Below are positions 1 to 10,978 of a DNA stretch of 64,000 bases, one piece after another (within the stretch, counting starts at the first letter, position 1; each line of letters begins with the position of its first letter). This DNA is from Hansfordia pulvinata (taxonomy: Eukaryota > Ascomycota > Sordariomycetes > Xylariales): the NCBI GenBank assembly GCA_006538405.1, contig BJKQ01000002.1:4365770-4429769 (forward strand). Reading direction: 5' to 3'. The notes beneath the pieces were generated by a model. The model saw only the letters and a list, made by a program, of their open reading frames with translations. It was not told the DNA's origin and did no database searches. The position numbers and the translations under genes are program-made.

Positions 1-293
1 CATTTTGCACATTGGCGTTGGAATAGGTTAGAGTGATGTATAATAGATACCCGGAGTCAAGGATGCGACCACACAACATGTGCCGCTTAAAAGTACAAGA
101 GTAAATATCAGTGAACTCCCTTCGCGCGCTTGTCGGGTGAGATCAAAGTGCAAAGAAAAGAGAACACCATGTCACATGCTTTTCGACACCTTTCGGCTCT
201 TGACCCATCCGCCAATGGCTTATTGGACCCCCCGCCCCCCTTTGATCGTACAGTCATCTTACAAACGATGATCTTTGCGCAGCCGCTGGATAG

Positions 294-1780
294 CTAACGC
301 AACTCAACCCCGAACCTGTCCACAAGCAAGCTCCTTACTTGCTCGTGCATCTCGTTTGCTTGTGGGTGGGTGAGGGTGCGCTCGAGACTGCGGTAGTGGA
401 TGCTGTAGGCGAGGCTGCGGCGCCCCGTCTTGGGATGTGTAAATTCGTCAAAGAGACGAACATACTCGACTGTGTCGCCTGCCACCGTGCGTACGAGATC
501 GGCGACGTCGTTATCGTGTAAGTTGGCGGTAGTGTCGTCCTCGCTTTTTACTGGCAGCCAAAACGACACGTCCTTCTCGATGCCGGGATACTTGGAGAAA
601 GGCGCAAAGTGGCGCAAGCGGGTCAAGTCGTCAGAGACGCCGGAGAATTGGTCGAGGAAGCGCGGGTCGGTCGACCAGAACAGTCGGATATCCGGAATGT
701 CGAATAGGAGCATGGCAATGCGGTCGAGCCCGACCCCAAAGGCCCAACCGAGCTGGTCGGGTCGCCCGGCGTTTGAGTGCAGAGCATGCTGTACCACTCC
801 GCAGCCGAGCACTTCGAGCCACTCTCCGCCGAACAGAACCTCGAGCTCCCATGATGGGCTGGTGAAGGGGAAGTAGGCCTCGACCCAGCGCATCTGCAAG
901 GGCCGCGTCTCGCCCGCGGCTACCGCCGCCCGCGAGAAGATCTCGACAATCATCAGCTCCAAAGATCGCTTCAGATGCGCGGCAACGGCCTCGGCCTCGG
1001 CGGGCACGTGCTGCTCCTGCAGTGGGTTGCGGTCCGCGTGGAAAGGCGGGTTCGGATCCTCGACCAGCACATCGTGGGTCGGCAGTTTTTCTAGGTCCGA
1101 CAGGACCTGGGCGGCAACATCCCCATCGGCGCGCGACCACGACCGCGCGCCCTCCATTTGGTGAAAGATGGGGTAGTGGGAGCGGTCAATCTCGTCGCGG
1201 CGGTACACGTCGGCTGCTATGGTGTAGCCGGGCGAAGTTCCCTCGCGGAACGCATCGGCCTGGTGCGCGCTGGTGTGCGTGCGCAGCAGCTGGCTAGCTG
1301 ACAGGTAGTACGTGTCTGAGGGAGAGCGGCTGACATGGTCGGGAGGTGTCCCCAGCGAGTCGAAATTCTGGGCCACTGTCACCACGGGATCCAGCGTGTT
1401 GAGATGGCGATAAGTCGGGCCTGGGAAGCATCCCTCAATGATCTGGCGAGTGATGGCGACGGGGTGGTCATGCTGCAGATGCAAACGGCGGGGGATATTG
1501 GCGGCGATATTCGGGGGAAGGTTGAAGGAGTTGTCGGTAGGATGCGAGGTGCCGTTAATCGTTATAGAGCGGGAAAGCGGTTGCTCGATTTTGCGGCGGG
1601 GTGCTGTCGGTGGATGTAAGAGAAGAGAAAGATGCGATATTGTGATACCGACTTACCGGTGGTGCAGAGGGCGCGAACAAAAGGGCTGATCGGCCTCGTC
1701 AGACCGGCGCGACCAAGGCAGGTTGCCGGACGGGCAAGCCGGCGCACGCAGATGGACATTGTGGAGGATGCAGCCGCCAT
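294..1780 (-). CDS. MSF1: Mitochondrial phenylalanyl-tRNA synthetase (MSF1-type), 2 exons
   Basis: Charges mitochondrial tRNA-Phe as a monomeric class II synthetase in the matrix. Exons read complement(1657..1780, 294..1603); the 53-nt intron has a GTAAGT donor and CAG acceptor and joins in phase to give 477 aa, close to the ~470 aa of yeast Msf1. The N-terminus (MAAASSTMSI..., many R and no acids) looks like a mitochondrial presequence. Downstream come the class II core with LRTHTSAHQ at ~148-156, FHQMEG at ~188-193 and motif 3 WAFGVGLDR at ~328-336, then a C-terminal FDX-ACB anticodon-binding domain from ~374. The start is the first in-frame ATG (1780) before the presequence; an ATG at 1759 is an alternative and one at 1921 would give an unusually long leader. 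It is divergent to the carrier gene, with a 389-bp shared promoter. Intact, no frame problems. Confidence 0.95.
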
Positions 1781-2169
1781 CGTCCACGTCGTCGTCGTTT
1801 GAAAGGCCAGCCGTAACGTCGCGTCGCCGTCGCGCGCCCGCCTTCTAAGGCCGGGTCGCTCCTGCCTCGTGGTCAGTAGCGACAAAAACTGGGAAAAGCG
1901 GGCCCGACAGCAGGCAGCCAATCCCGGCTCGCCCCGACCTCGGGCGTTGGCTGCTCGGCCATCGCAGCGACAAGGCCGAGCCGCTCGAAAAATTAATGCC
2001 GGGCATCCGGGCCCACGCTGGCGTCACCGGCCCCCAGTGCGAACGCGCCGAAATCCCCATCGCAGCTCGTCCCTTATCAAAGCCAAGCCTCCCGCATCCC
2101 ACCGATGCCTGCTCGCAAGCCCCCGACTCACATTGAGTGTCCTGTGTCCGGCGCGTCCGCAATCTTGCC
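1781..2169. promoter_or_regulatory. Divergent intergenic region, MSF1 / mitochondrial carrier
   Basis: This 389-bp GC-rich stretch lies between the two divergent start codons and must contain both promoters and 5' leaders. No TATA box or recognisable operator was seen; apparent open frames here are chance reading in GC-rich DNA. Confidence 0.5.
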
Positions 2170-3230
2170 ATGAGTTCGACCACGCCGACGACCGCCTCGG
2201 CGGCGGCCCCTGAACTGCCTAGGCCAAAGCGTCAGAGGAAGACGCCCGTCGTCCCAAAGTCCGTCTCCTACCCTTTCTGGTTCGGAGGCAGCGCCAGCAG
2301 CATGGCCGCTTGCGTCACTCACCCTCTGGATCTGGGTATGTCTACAATCATTGCTCCCCTGCGAGCTTCGTAGGTCTTGAGACTGACTTTCCACAGTCAA
2401 GGTGCGCCTGCAGCTGCGATCTGGCGATGCCCCTAAGAATATGAGCGGCACCTTGATGCACGTCTTGCGCAATGAGGGGCCTCGAGGCCTGTACAGCGGC
2501 CTGACAGCTTCTCTGTTACGTCAAATGACCTACTCGACCGTCCGCTTCGGCGTCTACGAAGACCTCAAGGGCCGCTTCACAACGCCGGGGGAGCGGCCTT
2601 CGCTGCCTTTGCTGGTCGGTCTATCCACCTTCTCCGGTGCTCTGGGTGGCATTTCTGGCAATGCCGCCGACGTCGTCAACGTCCGCATGCAGCAAGATGC
2701 CGCTTTGCCTCCGTCAAGCCGCCGTGGCTACCGCCATGGTATTCATGGCATGTGGAGGATGCTGCGGGTTGAGGGATTGGGTAGCTGGTTCCGCGGTGTT
2801 TGGCCCAACAGCACGCGTGCCGCTCTCATGAACGCGAGCCAGCTAGCCTCATATGACACCATCAAGGTCGCGCTCATGACCCATGTGCCTGCTCTCGGCG
2901 GTGACAGCACTACCACCCACTTCGCGTCCAGTTTCCTCGCTGGCTTCGTCGCCACCACAGTCTGCTCCCCAGTCGACGTCATAAAGAGTCGTGTCATGAG
3001 CGCCGAATCATCTCAAGGCATCCTCACTCTGCTGCGCGAGATATACGCCAAAGAAGGCGTTCGTTGGATGTTCAAGGGTTGGGTCCCGGCTTTCCTGCGT
3101 CTTGGACCGTAAGTGTTCCTCGTTGATCACACAATGCCAATGCTGACCAATGCCCAGCCAAACTATATGCACATTCCTCTTTCTCGAGGCGCATCGTACT
3201 GCCTATCGGAGGGTCAAAGGTATAGAGTGA
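2170..3230 (+). CDS. DIC1: Mitochondrial carrier, dicarboxylate (DIC1)-type, 3 exons
   Basis: Inner-membrane solute carrier (SLC25 family), most like fungal dicarboxylate carriers that exchange malate/succinate for phosphate. Exons 2170..2335, 2397..3108 and 3158..3230 give 316 aa. The first intron splits the signature so that splicing restores PLDLVKVRLQ in repeat 1. Repeat 2 carries GNAADVVNVRMQ, with Ala in place of the usual Pro as in other DIC-like carriers, and repeat 3 SPVDVIKSRVM. The third exon supplies the typical ending after RLGPQ. The start is the ATG at 2170, giving an S/T/A-rich tail before the first helix. The dicarboxylate assignment rests on overall resemblance; the mitochondrial carrier family itself is certain. 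Confidence 0.93.
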
Positions 3231-3576
3231 GTACACTGACTCGAGCGGCAGTGAAGGAGCAACTAGATCTTGGATGGTGAGGAGTCTGGCGTTTCCGAAG
3301 CAGGGCCTGCTCTTGCGGTTAGACGATACAGCGTAGCCCACTACACACGTACATACATGAACACTTCGTAAATATACATCTGATATATTGCCTGAGTCCG
3401 ATCCCGCTCGTGCAATCGCTCCTCGTGGGCTGCCCGCTCCGCGTGTGGTCATGCCTTGGAGAAGAAGCCTCGCAAAGTCGAGTTTGAAGTCCGGCTTGAG
3501 TTGCTTCCACAAAAAAAATTGCTGAACGTCCTGGAAAGACGACGGTCATCAATGGGTGTAATGACAAAAGATAAAT
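3231..3576. other. Intergenic, carrier 3' end to tRNA-Phe
   Basis: About 350 bases downstream of the carrier gene and beyond the 3' end of the tRNA. It presumably contains the carrier 3'UTR. No gene, repeat or conserved site recognised. Confidence 0.4.
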
Positions 3577-3668
3577 TGCGGCGAGCCGGGATCGAACCAG
3601 CGACCTCCAGATTTCATCAACCGAAGTGGAACTTCAGTCTGGCGCTCTCCCAACTGAGCTATCTCCGC
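3577..3668 (-). tRNA. tRNA-Phe (GAA) with 19-nt intron
   Basis: Reading the minus strand, the 7-bp acceptor stem GCGGAGA pairs with TCGCCGC, with one A5-G68 mismatch. The D arm (GCTC/GAGC), anticodon stem CCAGA/TCTGG, T arm with GGTTCGATC and discriminator A are all present. The anticodon loop is CTGAAG-A, with anticodon GAA and a 19-nt intron right after position 37, the canonical eukaryotic site. Without the intron the tRNA is 73 nt. A and B boxes for RNA polymerase III are internal (D arm and T arm). Introns in tRNA-Phe are usual in ascomycetes. Confidence 0.96.
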
Positions 3669-3999
3669 TGATTCGGCTGTGATGGATGTAACCGATGAAA
3701 AAAGCGTGGCTGTATTGCAAAACATATCTCCCGGCTGTCTTCGTCTCGTACATTCTTGCGTCACTCTCTACTCAAGGGACGACAGGCACACACACCACAA
3801 GCCGCGGGCGACACGACGATAGAAATCTGATCTGATCAGGGTATCCCTCCTTTTACTTCCGGCTGGTACTTTAACCGTAACCCGGCCATGCTCGTTATGC
3901 CGTACTCCAGCTTTTGAATTAGAAAAAAGTCATAATGCAAGTTGAGCAGCAAGTTCCAGATACCGCTCGATGTGAACGCCAACCCGGTGAGATGGCCGC
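3669..3999. other. Intergenic, tRNA-Phe to RPB3 3' end
   Basis: 331 bases between the tRNA 5' end and the RPB3 stop codon. It holds the tRNA upstream region and probably the RPB3 3'UTR. Nothing else recognised. Confidence 0.4.
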
Positions 4000-5135
4000 T
4001 CACCAACCGCCTCCGCCACCAGAGTTACCATATGGCGTTGTGCCATACGCTGTTGCGGCACCACCGCCTCCCCACGTGCTCTGAGCCCCGCCGTTAGCGT
4101 AGGGCGTCGTGAAGCCATTGTCCTGCCACGCTGGTACGCCATCCGGGCTGCGTGGTCCCTCGTCGTATCCGGGCATGGCGGTTGCGCCTGCCACGCCATC
4201 TGTCTGCTCGCCCAGTCCGTGGATGAGCCCCGCGAGCTTGCGTTGGAGCTCTTTGATGCCCTCCTGAATAATGCCGTCCGGTTCGATGTTGCCTGCGCTT
4301 TCGACCGAGAAGTAAAACCGGCCAGGCACAGCGTCAAAGTCGAAGGGCTCGCCCTCGGCTGGAGGGTCCTCCCAGGCTGCGTACTCGGATTTGGGCCTGT
4401 CGGAAGAGACGTGGGGTCAGACAGAAGCCGCCAGACATTTGAGCTGAGAGAACTTACCATTCGGTCTCGGCGTCCTTCTCATACCACAGGTCCAGATGGT
4501 GCAACTTGTTGTGCGGGTCGTATTCAAAGCCTACAGCGGCAGTAGGCGCCCACTTCGCATGCTCTTTGGCAATACCCTTCTTCGCAATGACCGTCAACTT
4601 CAACTCCTGGTCGCGTCGCAGTTTGGCTATGAGAGAGCCTTGGCCGTCGGGGTCGGTGATAACAGGGTTGCCGATGTTAGTGCCGGGACGGTCGTGGCCG
4701 ACCATCAGGTCGCGGGCGTAGACCTTCATCACGTCGTCAGAGGTGCACCGAGCGTGTAGAGTCAGAGTTACGCTGCAGCGACCGCAGTATTGGTCGCAAT
4801 CACAGTCGCGACTATATAACATGTTGTCTATGTCGCGGGAGTCGAGAGGAATCAGGCCCAGGCGATGAGAGATGAATTCATCTGCCAGAACTGATGTATT
4901 GGTCTCGATTTCGACCAGGTCGATGGCAACTGTGGGAACTTCGGCTTGGATTACTCGGCGCAGTGAGTTGGCGAACGACAGGTCAACGTTGGAAAGCTCG
5001 AATTTCACAAGGGCAGAATCGGCCTGCTTCGTTAGCTTGGCGCAGGCAATGGGAGGAAGGGCGACGACGTACAGCCGAGATCTTTACCGACGGGCCTAAG
5101 GCCTCGCCGTCCATCATCATTGCGTCGTATTCCAT
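4000..5135 (-). CDS. RPB3: RNA polymerase II subunit Rpb3, 3 exons
   Basis: Third-largest Pol II subunit, the alpha-like partner of Rpb11 in the assembly platform. Exons complement(5088..5135, 4458..5023, 4000..4396) give 336 aa (yeast 318). Splicing is phase-consistent: 64-nt intron after PS, then a 61-nt intron through the Trp codon of TEW. Visible features are the dimerisation helix region [10 protein letters not shown], the loop [12 protein letters not shown], and four zinc-ligand cysteines in [10 protein letters not shown] (about residues 90, 92, 96, 99). After the second intron comes the conserved [18 protein letters not shown] segment and a helix ending in a Gly/Tyr/Thr-rich tail. The start at 5135 ([10 protein letters not shown]) is the only ATG fitting the first exon. 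Divergent to the DUF1992 gene. Confidence 0.96.
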
Positions 5136-5765
5136 GGTGGTCTGTGGGCGATGTGCCGGGACGTGTGGGCTTCGGTTGCTTTGTGATGTGCGTGCAAGCA
5201 ACGGGCCTGGCAGCGCAAGCAATGCCGCTGTCGATAGGGTGGGGAGACCGATGGGTGCGGGCGTATTGGGTCTGACCGTGACGATGGTGGTGGTGTTGAG
5301 GTGCGGGAACCTTGCTTGATCACAGCCTTACGCAAGGTGGCGTGGGTGGGTGGTTCGCAGGCGGCTTGGGAACGCGTCTGAGCCTCAGCCCGGTCGGTCG
5401 CCTTCCATTGAGCGCGGCAGGGACCAGAGTGGGTCCAAGGTTCTCGGGTCCTTTCAGCGCTGCAGGCACAGTACCACCTGAACTTGCGGCAATTGGACGG
5501 GCTCCGTTGTCGCCGGGCCAGATAGGTACCTGGCTTTACACACAGCCGCAGTGCGTGGTGCTCGTACTCTATACCCAAGGCTAACTTAGACTGACCTCCA
5601 GGTGCTCTGGCCTGCCAGACGTCATGAATCCCGGGCCTCGCCGGGACCCTCTTATAACTCCGTCCCGACCTCTCGTCCTCAACGTCTGCTCTCTTGGATT
5701 TTGTTAAATCTTGATCCCCAGCAACGCAGTCATGACCCCCTCGTCTACCTACGAGTGCTACGGCT
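5136..5765. promoter_or_regulatory. Divergent promoter region, RPB3 / DUF1992 gene
   Basis: 630 bases separate the two divergent start codons. No strong TATA-like box; a CCTATACCC-like stretch and pyrimidine-rich leader precede the downstream gene. No coding evidence on either strand. Confidence 0.4.
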
Positions 5766-7420
5766 ATGGTAAAACTCTCGCCTCAAATCTTCTTCCGCCA
5801 CCGCCGTGCCGCTGCCCTTCGCCCTCAGGCTCGGCTCCCGCCTTGGTCACAGTATCGCGCCCCCCGCCTCTACTCATCTAGAGCCGACCCCGACCAAAAA
5901 CCGAGAGCAGATTCTGAAGGGCTACATCATGAGACACGGAATGATGATAGCTCTGCCATGACCAGGCGTCTCGAGGCCGCCACCGAAGACGCCCTGCTTA
6001 CTGGGGGCCGCGCTGGTCGACGTGCTGTCGAGGATGCTGGGTTTTCCCCCGAGCTGAAGGAACGCCTGCTCGCCAAAGTGTCAAATGCTCGCTTCCAGTC
6101 AGAATATGCGTCAGCTTTCGCAATCGCCGACCTGCCCGATTCCACTCCCCGCGCCACACATCTCGACGCCGCTGCTACCCCCTGGACCGGCACCGAGACC
6201 CCCATCAACACCGCGCGGCGCATGCTCGAGGATGCCCACAAGCCTCTCCCCTCCGACCTTCGCGGTGGCCGTCCCCGCTTACCCGACCTACAGCCTGTGG
6301 ACATCCGCCTGCGCTCCGAGCCTCGGCTGACGCCGGGACAGAAGGTTGCTGGCGCGCGCGAAGCCGCTTCCGCTTATGCTGCTGCTGGCGACCAGCGGGA
6401 GGAGCTGCGCTCCCAGCTACGCGAGCGTTTCCGCCCAGCTGCTCGTGACGTGCCAGCCACTTTGACTGGCATGGCTTCACTGGCCAACGAGCGTATCGAA
6501 AACGCCATCGCCCGTGGCCAGTTTCGTCACATCCCCGTGGGAAGGGTGTTGGTGCCGACCCAAACGCCCGAGCCAGTAATCCTTTCATCGACACTACGGA
6601 GTATCTCATGAACAATATGATCAAGCGTCAGGATATCGTTCCGCCCTGGATCGAACGCCAGCAGGAGCTTGTTAAGGCTGCGAGCTCCTTCCGGTCGCGC
6701 CTACGCAACGATTGGACGCGCCATGCAGCGCGCTCCATTGCCAGCAAGGGCGGCTCTCTCGATGATCAGATTCGTCGCGCGCGCGCTCATGCTCGTGCCG
6801 AGGAGGCTCACAACCCTCGGGCGCGGACCATCCGGGACGCTGTGCCATCAAGTGTGACCGATGATCCTATCATGGCCAGCTTGAAAGCGGAAATAAACGA
6901 ACTCGTGCACGATGACGCCTTACAGCCTACGCAGCCGGCTGATCGTGGTCCGCAGGGTCATGGCTCAATGCTGGCTGCGGTGGGCGAAGACGGTGCGCAG
7001 TCGGGGAAAGTGGTGTGCGAGGTGGGGGCAGTGCCAGATCCCATCCTCCCTCCTTTTCGAGATTCTACCTGGCTGCGTACGGAACAGTCGTATCTCGACC
7101 TCTCCATCAAGCATCTCAATACATTGACGCGGTCATATAACCTCATGGCCCCCGAGTTGGCCAAGAAGTCATACTTCTCCCTCGAACGCGAGCTCAAGAG
7201 TTGCTACGCAGATGTTGCTCCTCGCTTGCCAAGTGTCATACGCGACCGTGCCAATCGGCGCCCTTCCTCCTCTTCAAACGCCCAAGTGTCCAGTCTCAGC
7301 GTTCTTGATCGCTTCACGGGCTCTGGTGTGTCTGCAAGAGTCTACGAATCCAAGAGCCCCAAGTACGGCTTCAAGGAGATGTGGAGGGACTTGTTCAGGG
7401 GCAAGGCGGGCGAAGCGTAG
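5766..7420 (+). CDS. DUF1992 (DnaJ-C28-type domain) mitochondrial protein, frameshifted
   Basis: Conserved fungal protein of unknown function. The first part is open from ATG 5766, with a mitochondrial-type N-terminus (MVKLSPQIFFRHRRAAALR), and reaches the DUF1992 core NERIENAIARGQFRHIP ending at residue 257. Right there the frame is lost: the expected RGKGVGADPN continuation is present but in another frame from 6536, running through PFIDTTEYLMNN and VPPWIERQ to a stop at 7420. The two frames join perfectly if one C is restored in the four-C run at 6533-6536. No intron fits, because the coding sense is continuous across the point. The C-terminal half is otherwise uninterrupted, about 551 aa in total. 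I regard the gene as functional and the break as a probable sequence error, but a real one-base deletion cannot be excluded. Confidence 0.85.
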
Positions 7421-9800
7421 GGAGTCACGGGCGATTCTATACGGGGCCGCCTGATGAGTGGAGGAAGGACCACGAGGCTTCTTGAAGCTCCCAGTACCAC
7501 AGGTGTGGACTAGCACATTGTGTTTCGTAAGAATGACGATCTGCAACTTTCTGAAATATTGTATTTTACAGCCGAGAAGCGGGTTAAACTGCTTTCCTCC
7601 TGCGCGGTACTCGTATCACGTAGCCCACAACGGTTCTGTACCAATAAGCACCGCTTCAAGCGGCCTTGCAGTCATTCAAAGTCCCTGTGATACAGCCGAA
7701 ACCTCGCGGTGGCTAACTGGCTTTCCGTGGTGTTTCGGGGTCAGTACACTCAAATGGTTGTCAACCTCCTGTCTGGCCCCTCGCCCCTCTCGTGCGATCG
7801 CGCGACTGGCACGTAAATTCAGCGAATGCCCGGCAGAACATAGACCGCCGCGACTGGGCGCCGATCAGACAAGCTGCCATGAGCGGTGACAACTGCGATG
7901 TTTGCTCGTAGCTCGGAAATCAGCACCAGGCGAAACCGATTATAGTAAACTGATCGTGCTTATTCGATTTCGGGCGTAGCCTGACCATGTCAGCCATTGC
8001 ATTGGGTGCCCTGTCAGCTACGAGTATTAGACTTGAGCCGCAAGCTTGGCTCAGTCTATTTCCTAACGGCGCATTTGGCAGCATACGGGTACGAGTATGT
8101 CGACGTGCTGCATGATGCGAGGCTAGGGACACTCTCGGGATTTGCTGTCAATAACTCTTCCGGTGGTCCCCCTGACCTTGATTCGTGATACGAGTAAGCA
8201 ACTTGGCCGGAGCTGGGAAGCAGTGAAGGCCCACACGAGTATGCTGACAATTCACAGGGAAGAGCTCTAAGGAGATGGATCAACATATCAGAAGGAAAGA
8301 CAGTGGAATAGCAAGTTTGGATCACTCAGTATGGTCCACTGGGCACCAGAGGCGCACGCGGGACTATCTTCAGGAGAGCTGACGCCCAATCCAGTTCCAT
8401 CTTAGGCGAAGTGCCCTGGAGGGTCACCTATGGCTGAGCGACGAACATAGTACAGCTGATCAGAACCGCGAGCAGTCTGAATGTTTATGAGGATGGTGGA
8501 TGGAAAGTCGGGAGCCCGGTTACGAGTACAGAGAGGCGACATACCCTGGCGGAGATGGCCATATGTATCTGCGTAATACGCACCCTACTAATATGTCAGA
8601 CGACTTTCAGACCAGCCATCTCCATGGCAGGGTCTGGCTGAATATATGCGGATAGGATATCGAGACAACCTATGCGACTGGCAGCCGGTTATACTGTCAA
8701 TCTATCCGGAGCGGCGATGCAAGCACTGCCATCCCCGCGCCAGCTTGCAAAATCTCGATAGACTACCAGACACACGAGAGACCGGCACCGATAGCAGTCC
8801 TACCTCATTACGACGACTCAACGCAGTCAATAAACGAAAGGAGCCCGTGCGGTCAGCAAACTCGGCGATGCACATGATCGAGGAGCAACAGTCCCCAAAT
8901 CGCTGGTTGCCAACGGTCGACACATGGGAAGCGAGTCCCCTACTAGGTACATAGGTGCAGAGCAGTAGGTGTGAGACACCACGTTGTGACGGTGTGCGAG
9001 AGTGTTGGCACGTGCCCGGGAGGCGCAGGCCGAATGTCCGGCACTCGTACGAGACGAGTGATACTCGTAAGCCAAGGGTTCTACTCCGTTGACGGAATGA
9101 AGACCATCCATCACTGCAATGCTTAAGCGGGACGGGATACAGCCTTCATGCGCTTCGATTAGCCTCACCGCGAGTTCCAAGGCTGAGGAGAGTTGGTCCG
9201 TAATACGAGTGCCTACTCGTACTTCTCCTTGATCGAGAGAGGCAGAATCCAGGCAAGCCCCCCCCAGCTCCCGGTGCTCCCAGTGCTCCCTCACAGCTTT
9301 TCCCCTTGTTCCCTCCCTCCATGCGGACAAAATCGGAGCACGTGGGTCACGTAATTACGCATGGGAGTGCCACTGCAGCCGTTTGGGTCATCACGGTCAT
9401 GAACCCTGATCAACAGCACCCCGTTAAGAAGCCATGCTGGTCGCCAGGCCTCGACGGCGCCATGCTAGACCGTAGTGCGGGCGGCCCGGAAGGCAAAAAG
9501 CAAAAAAGGAGAGCGAAAGGGGTCGGCGGGGGGAAGGACTGGCGCTTGACTGTTTGTGATTGTCACGAGCCGAGCCGGCCCGCACGCGCGGCGCTACTCG
9601 TTGCTTATGGCGCTAGGCTGGCCGACTCTTGACAAGCCGCGAGCAGGTCGAGACAAGCCCGCGGTTGCCTGAACCGCTTCGAGGGAAGGCGATGAGGGGT
9701 TTGCGTTTGGGTCCCCGCCGCGTTGCCTCGGCTCCAAGACGCGCGAAGCAGGGCGCGCCGTGAAGCGCCGTGAGCGTCTGTGGCGCGGCGCCGGTAGGAT
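7421..9800. other. Gene-free GC-balanced intergenic region
   Basis: About 2.4 kb after the DUF1992 stop without a supportable gene. Small open frames have no recognisable domains and no coherent splice structure. The octamer TACTCGTA or its complement occurs at 7608, 8019, 8090, 8189, 8521, 9062 and 9214, far above chance. The region could contain a lineage-specific or non-coding transcript, but the sequence does not show it. Confidence 0.5.
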
Positions 9801-9837
9801 CGAGAGGAGGGAGGGGTCGATGTGGTAAATGAGCAGC

Positions 9838-9920
9838 CAGACAGGCAGGCAGGCAGGCAGGCATGTGGGCATGTGGGCATGTGGGCAAGATGGCGGGCAA
9901 GGCGGGCAAGGCGGGCAGCC
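9838..9920. repeat. Microsatellite cluster (GGCA, GGGCATGT, GGGCAAGGC)
   Basis: A (GGCA)n run is followed immediately by three copies of GGGCATGT-type units and by GGCGGGCAAG-type units, three short tandem repeats back to back. No coding meaning is apparent. Confidence 0.85.
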
Positions 9921-10181
9921 AGGGTCACCACCAATATCGAGGCTGGTCGGTCAGCCCAGGACGGCATGCTCTTCAACGACCATCCCTGCTCAGGTACTCG
10001 TACGCGCACTACGTACCTAAGATAGGTACCTGTTTCCTGGGTAAGGCACGACGGGAGTGAGCACGGGATCCCTGGGTGCGTTCGCTCGTATGAGTATTAC
10101 GTAGATAGGATTCGTCCCGTTCATACATACTGGTATCCCTGAAGAACTTCCAGAGCAGCCATGCCATCATAATGTCTGGAC

Positions 10182-10233
10182 GACGGCGGCGGCGGCGGCG
10201 GCGAGCGCTCGCAGGAACGCACGCACGCACGCG
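10182..10233. repeat. (CGG)n and (GCAC)n microsatellites
   Basis: About seven CGG triplets are followed within 20 bases by a GCAC tetranucleotide run. Non-coding, in the long intergenic region. Confidence 0.85.
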
Positions 10234-10504
10234 ACGCCGGCCAAGCAGCCTCGCAGCCTTTTCCAGAAAGCTGGATCCCGGCAGACATCCCCGCGTTCGC
10301 TAACGGACTCGAGTTACGTTGACGCTGCCACGGGGGCCTGCAGAAGCGTGTGGCAGGAAGTCCAATCGGATCGGACCCTGGAACTTACGCTGAAGCTACT
10401 GTGATGTGAGGAATGCCAATTCCCTCAAGCTGCTGCGGCTACTGCTGCGGCTGCCACTAGGAACCGGTCTGGTATGATGAGCACCATACTCGTGGTGCGA
10501 GAGG

Positions 10505-10524
10505 TACTCGTACGAGTACTCGTA
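10505..10524. repeat. Triple TACTCGTA/TACGAGTA palindrome
   Basis: Three overlapping copies of the octamer in alternating orientation (starts 10505, 10511, 10517) make a 20-bp near-perfect palindrome. A further copy is at 10809 and another at 9995. This is the densest occurrence of the word in the window. Confidence 0.8.
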
Positions 10525-10735
10525 CGCACGAGTGATAAGAGAGAAGTGGACTCATACTCGTGCCTCTGCTGCGGCGCTGGCCCCGGCCGGCAGCCCGCGG
10601 GATGCATCCATATCAGTCTTTTTGACTGGTACTCGTTGGACACTTTGATCGGGGTGGGAATAAAAAAGGAAAGGAACAGGACTCGTGCTGATGTGACGAT
10701 AATGGATGTTGATGATGGAGATTGGATCATGACAA

Positions 10736-10746
10736 GCAGCCAGCAA

Positions 10747-10777
<31 letters not shown>

Positions 10778-10978
10778 CACATTCACCCTCCCCTCCACGA
10801 GGACGAGTACTCGTACCTGAAAGGGACTCGGAAATTCCCCTCAGGACCAGGAGGGATAAGACTCAGCTGTGGACGGATCAACGAGTGAGCGAGCCAGGCC
10901 CAGCCAGCCAGGTCCAGGCAGCCAGGCCCAGCCAGCCAGCTACGCCAGCCAGCCAGCCAGCTAGCCAGGTACCAGGTT
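10736..10978. repeat. (CAGC)n-type microsatellite
   Basis: A run of about nine CAGC/CCAG tetranucleotides lies at 10738-10775. Shorter, interrupted CCAG-rich tracts follow to 10978, with a TACTCGTA octamer in between. It looks like an old repeat with decayed edges. Confidence 0.85.

Noticed and set aside
6531..6576. An intron explaining the DUF1992 frame change
   Set aside because: GTGGGA...CCAG would put a stop right after the junction and remove conserved residues; a one-base loss fits far better.
6204..6625. Antisense open frames within the DUF1992 gene
   Set aside because: Long antisense frames are expected in GC-rich coding DNA; the sense frame has the conserved domain.
8646..8954. Possible 102-aa gene in the long intergenic region
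   Set aside because: No homology recognised, no splice pattern and no codon bias; not supportable.
9594..10060. Several overlapping open frames rich in Pro, Ala, Cys or Gly
   Set aside because: Created by GGCA/GGGCATGT microsatellites, which are open in several frames.
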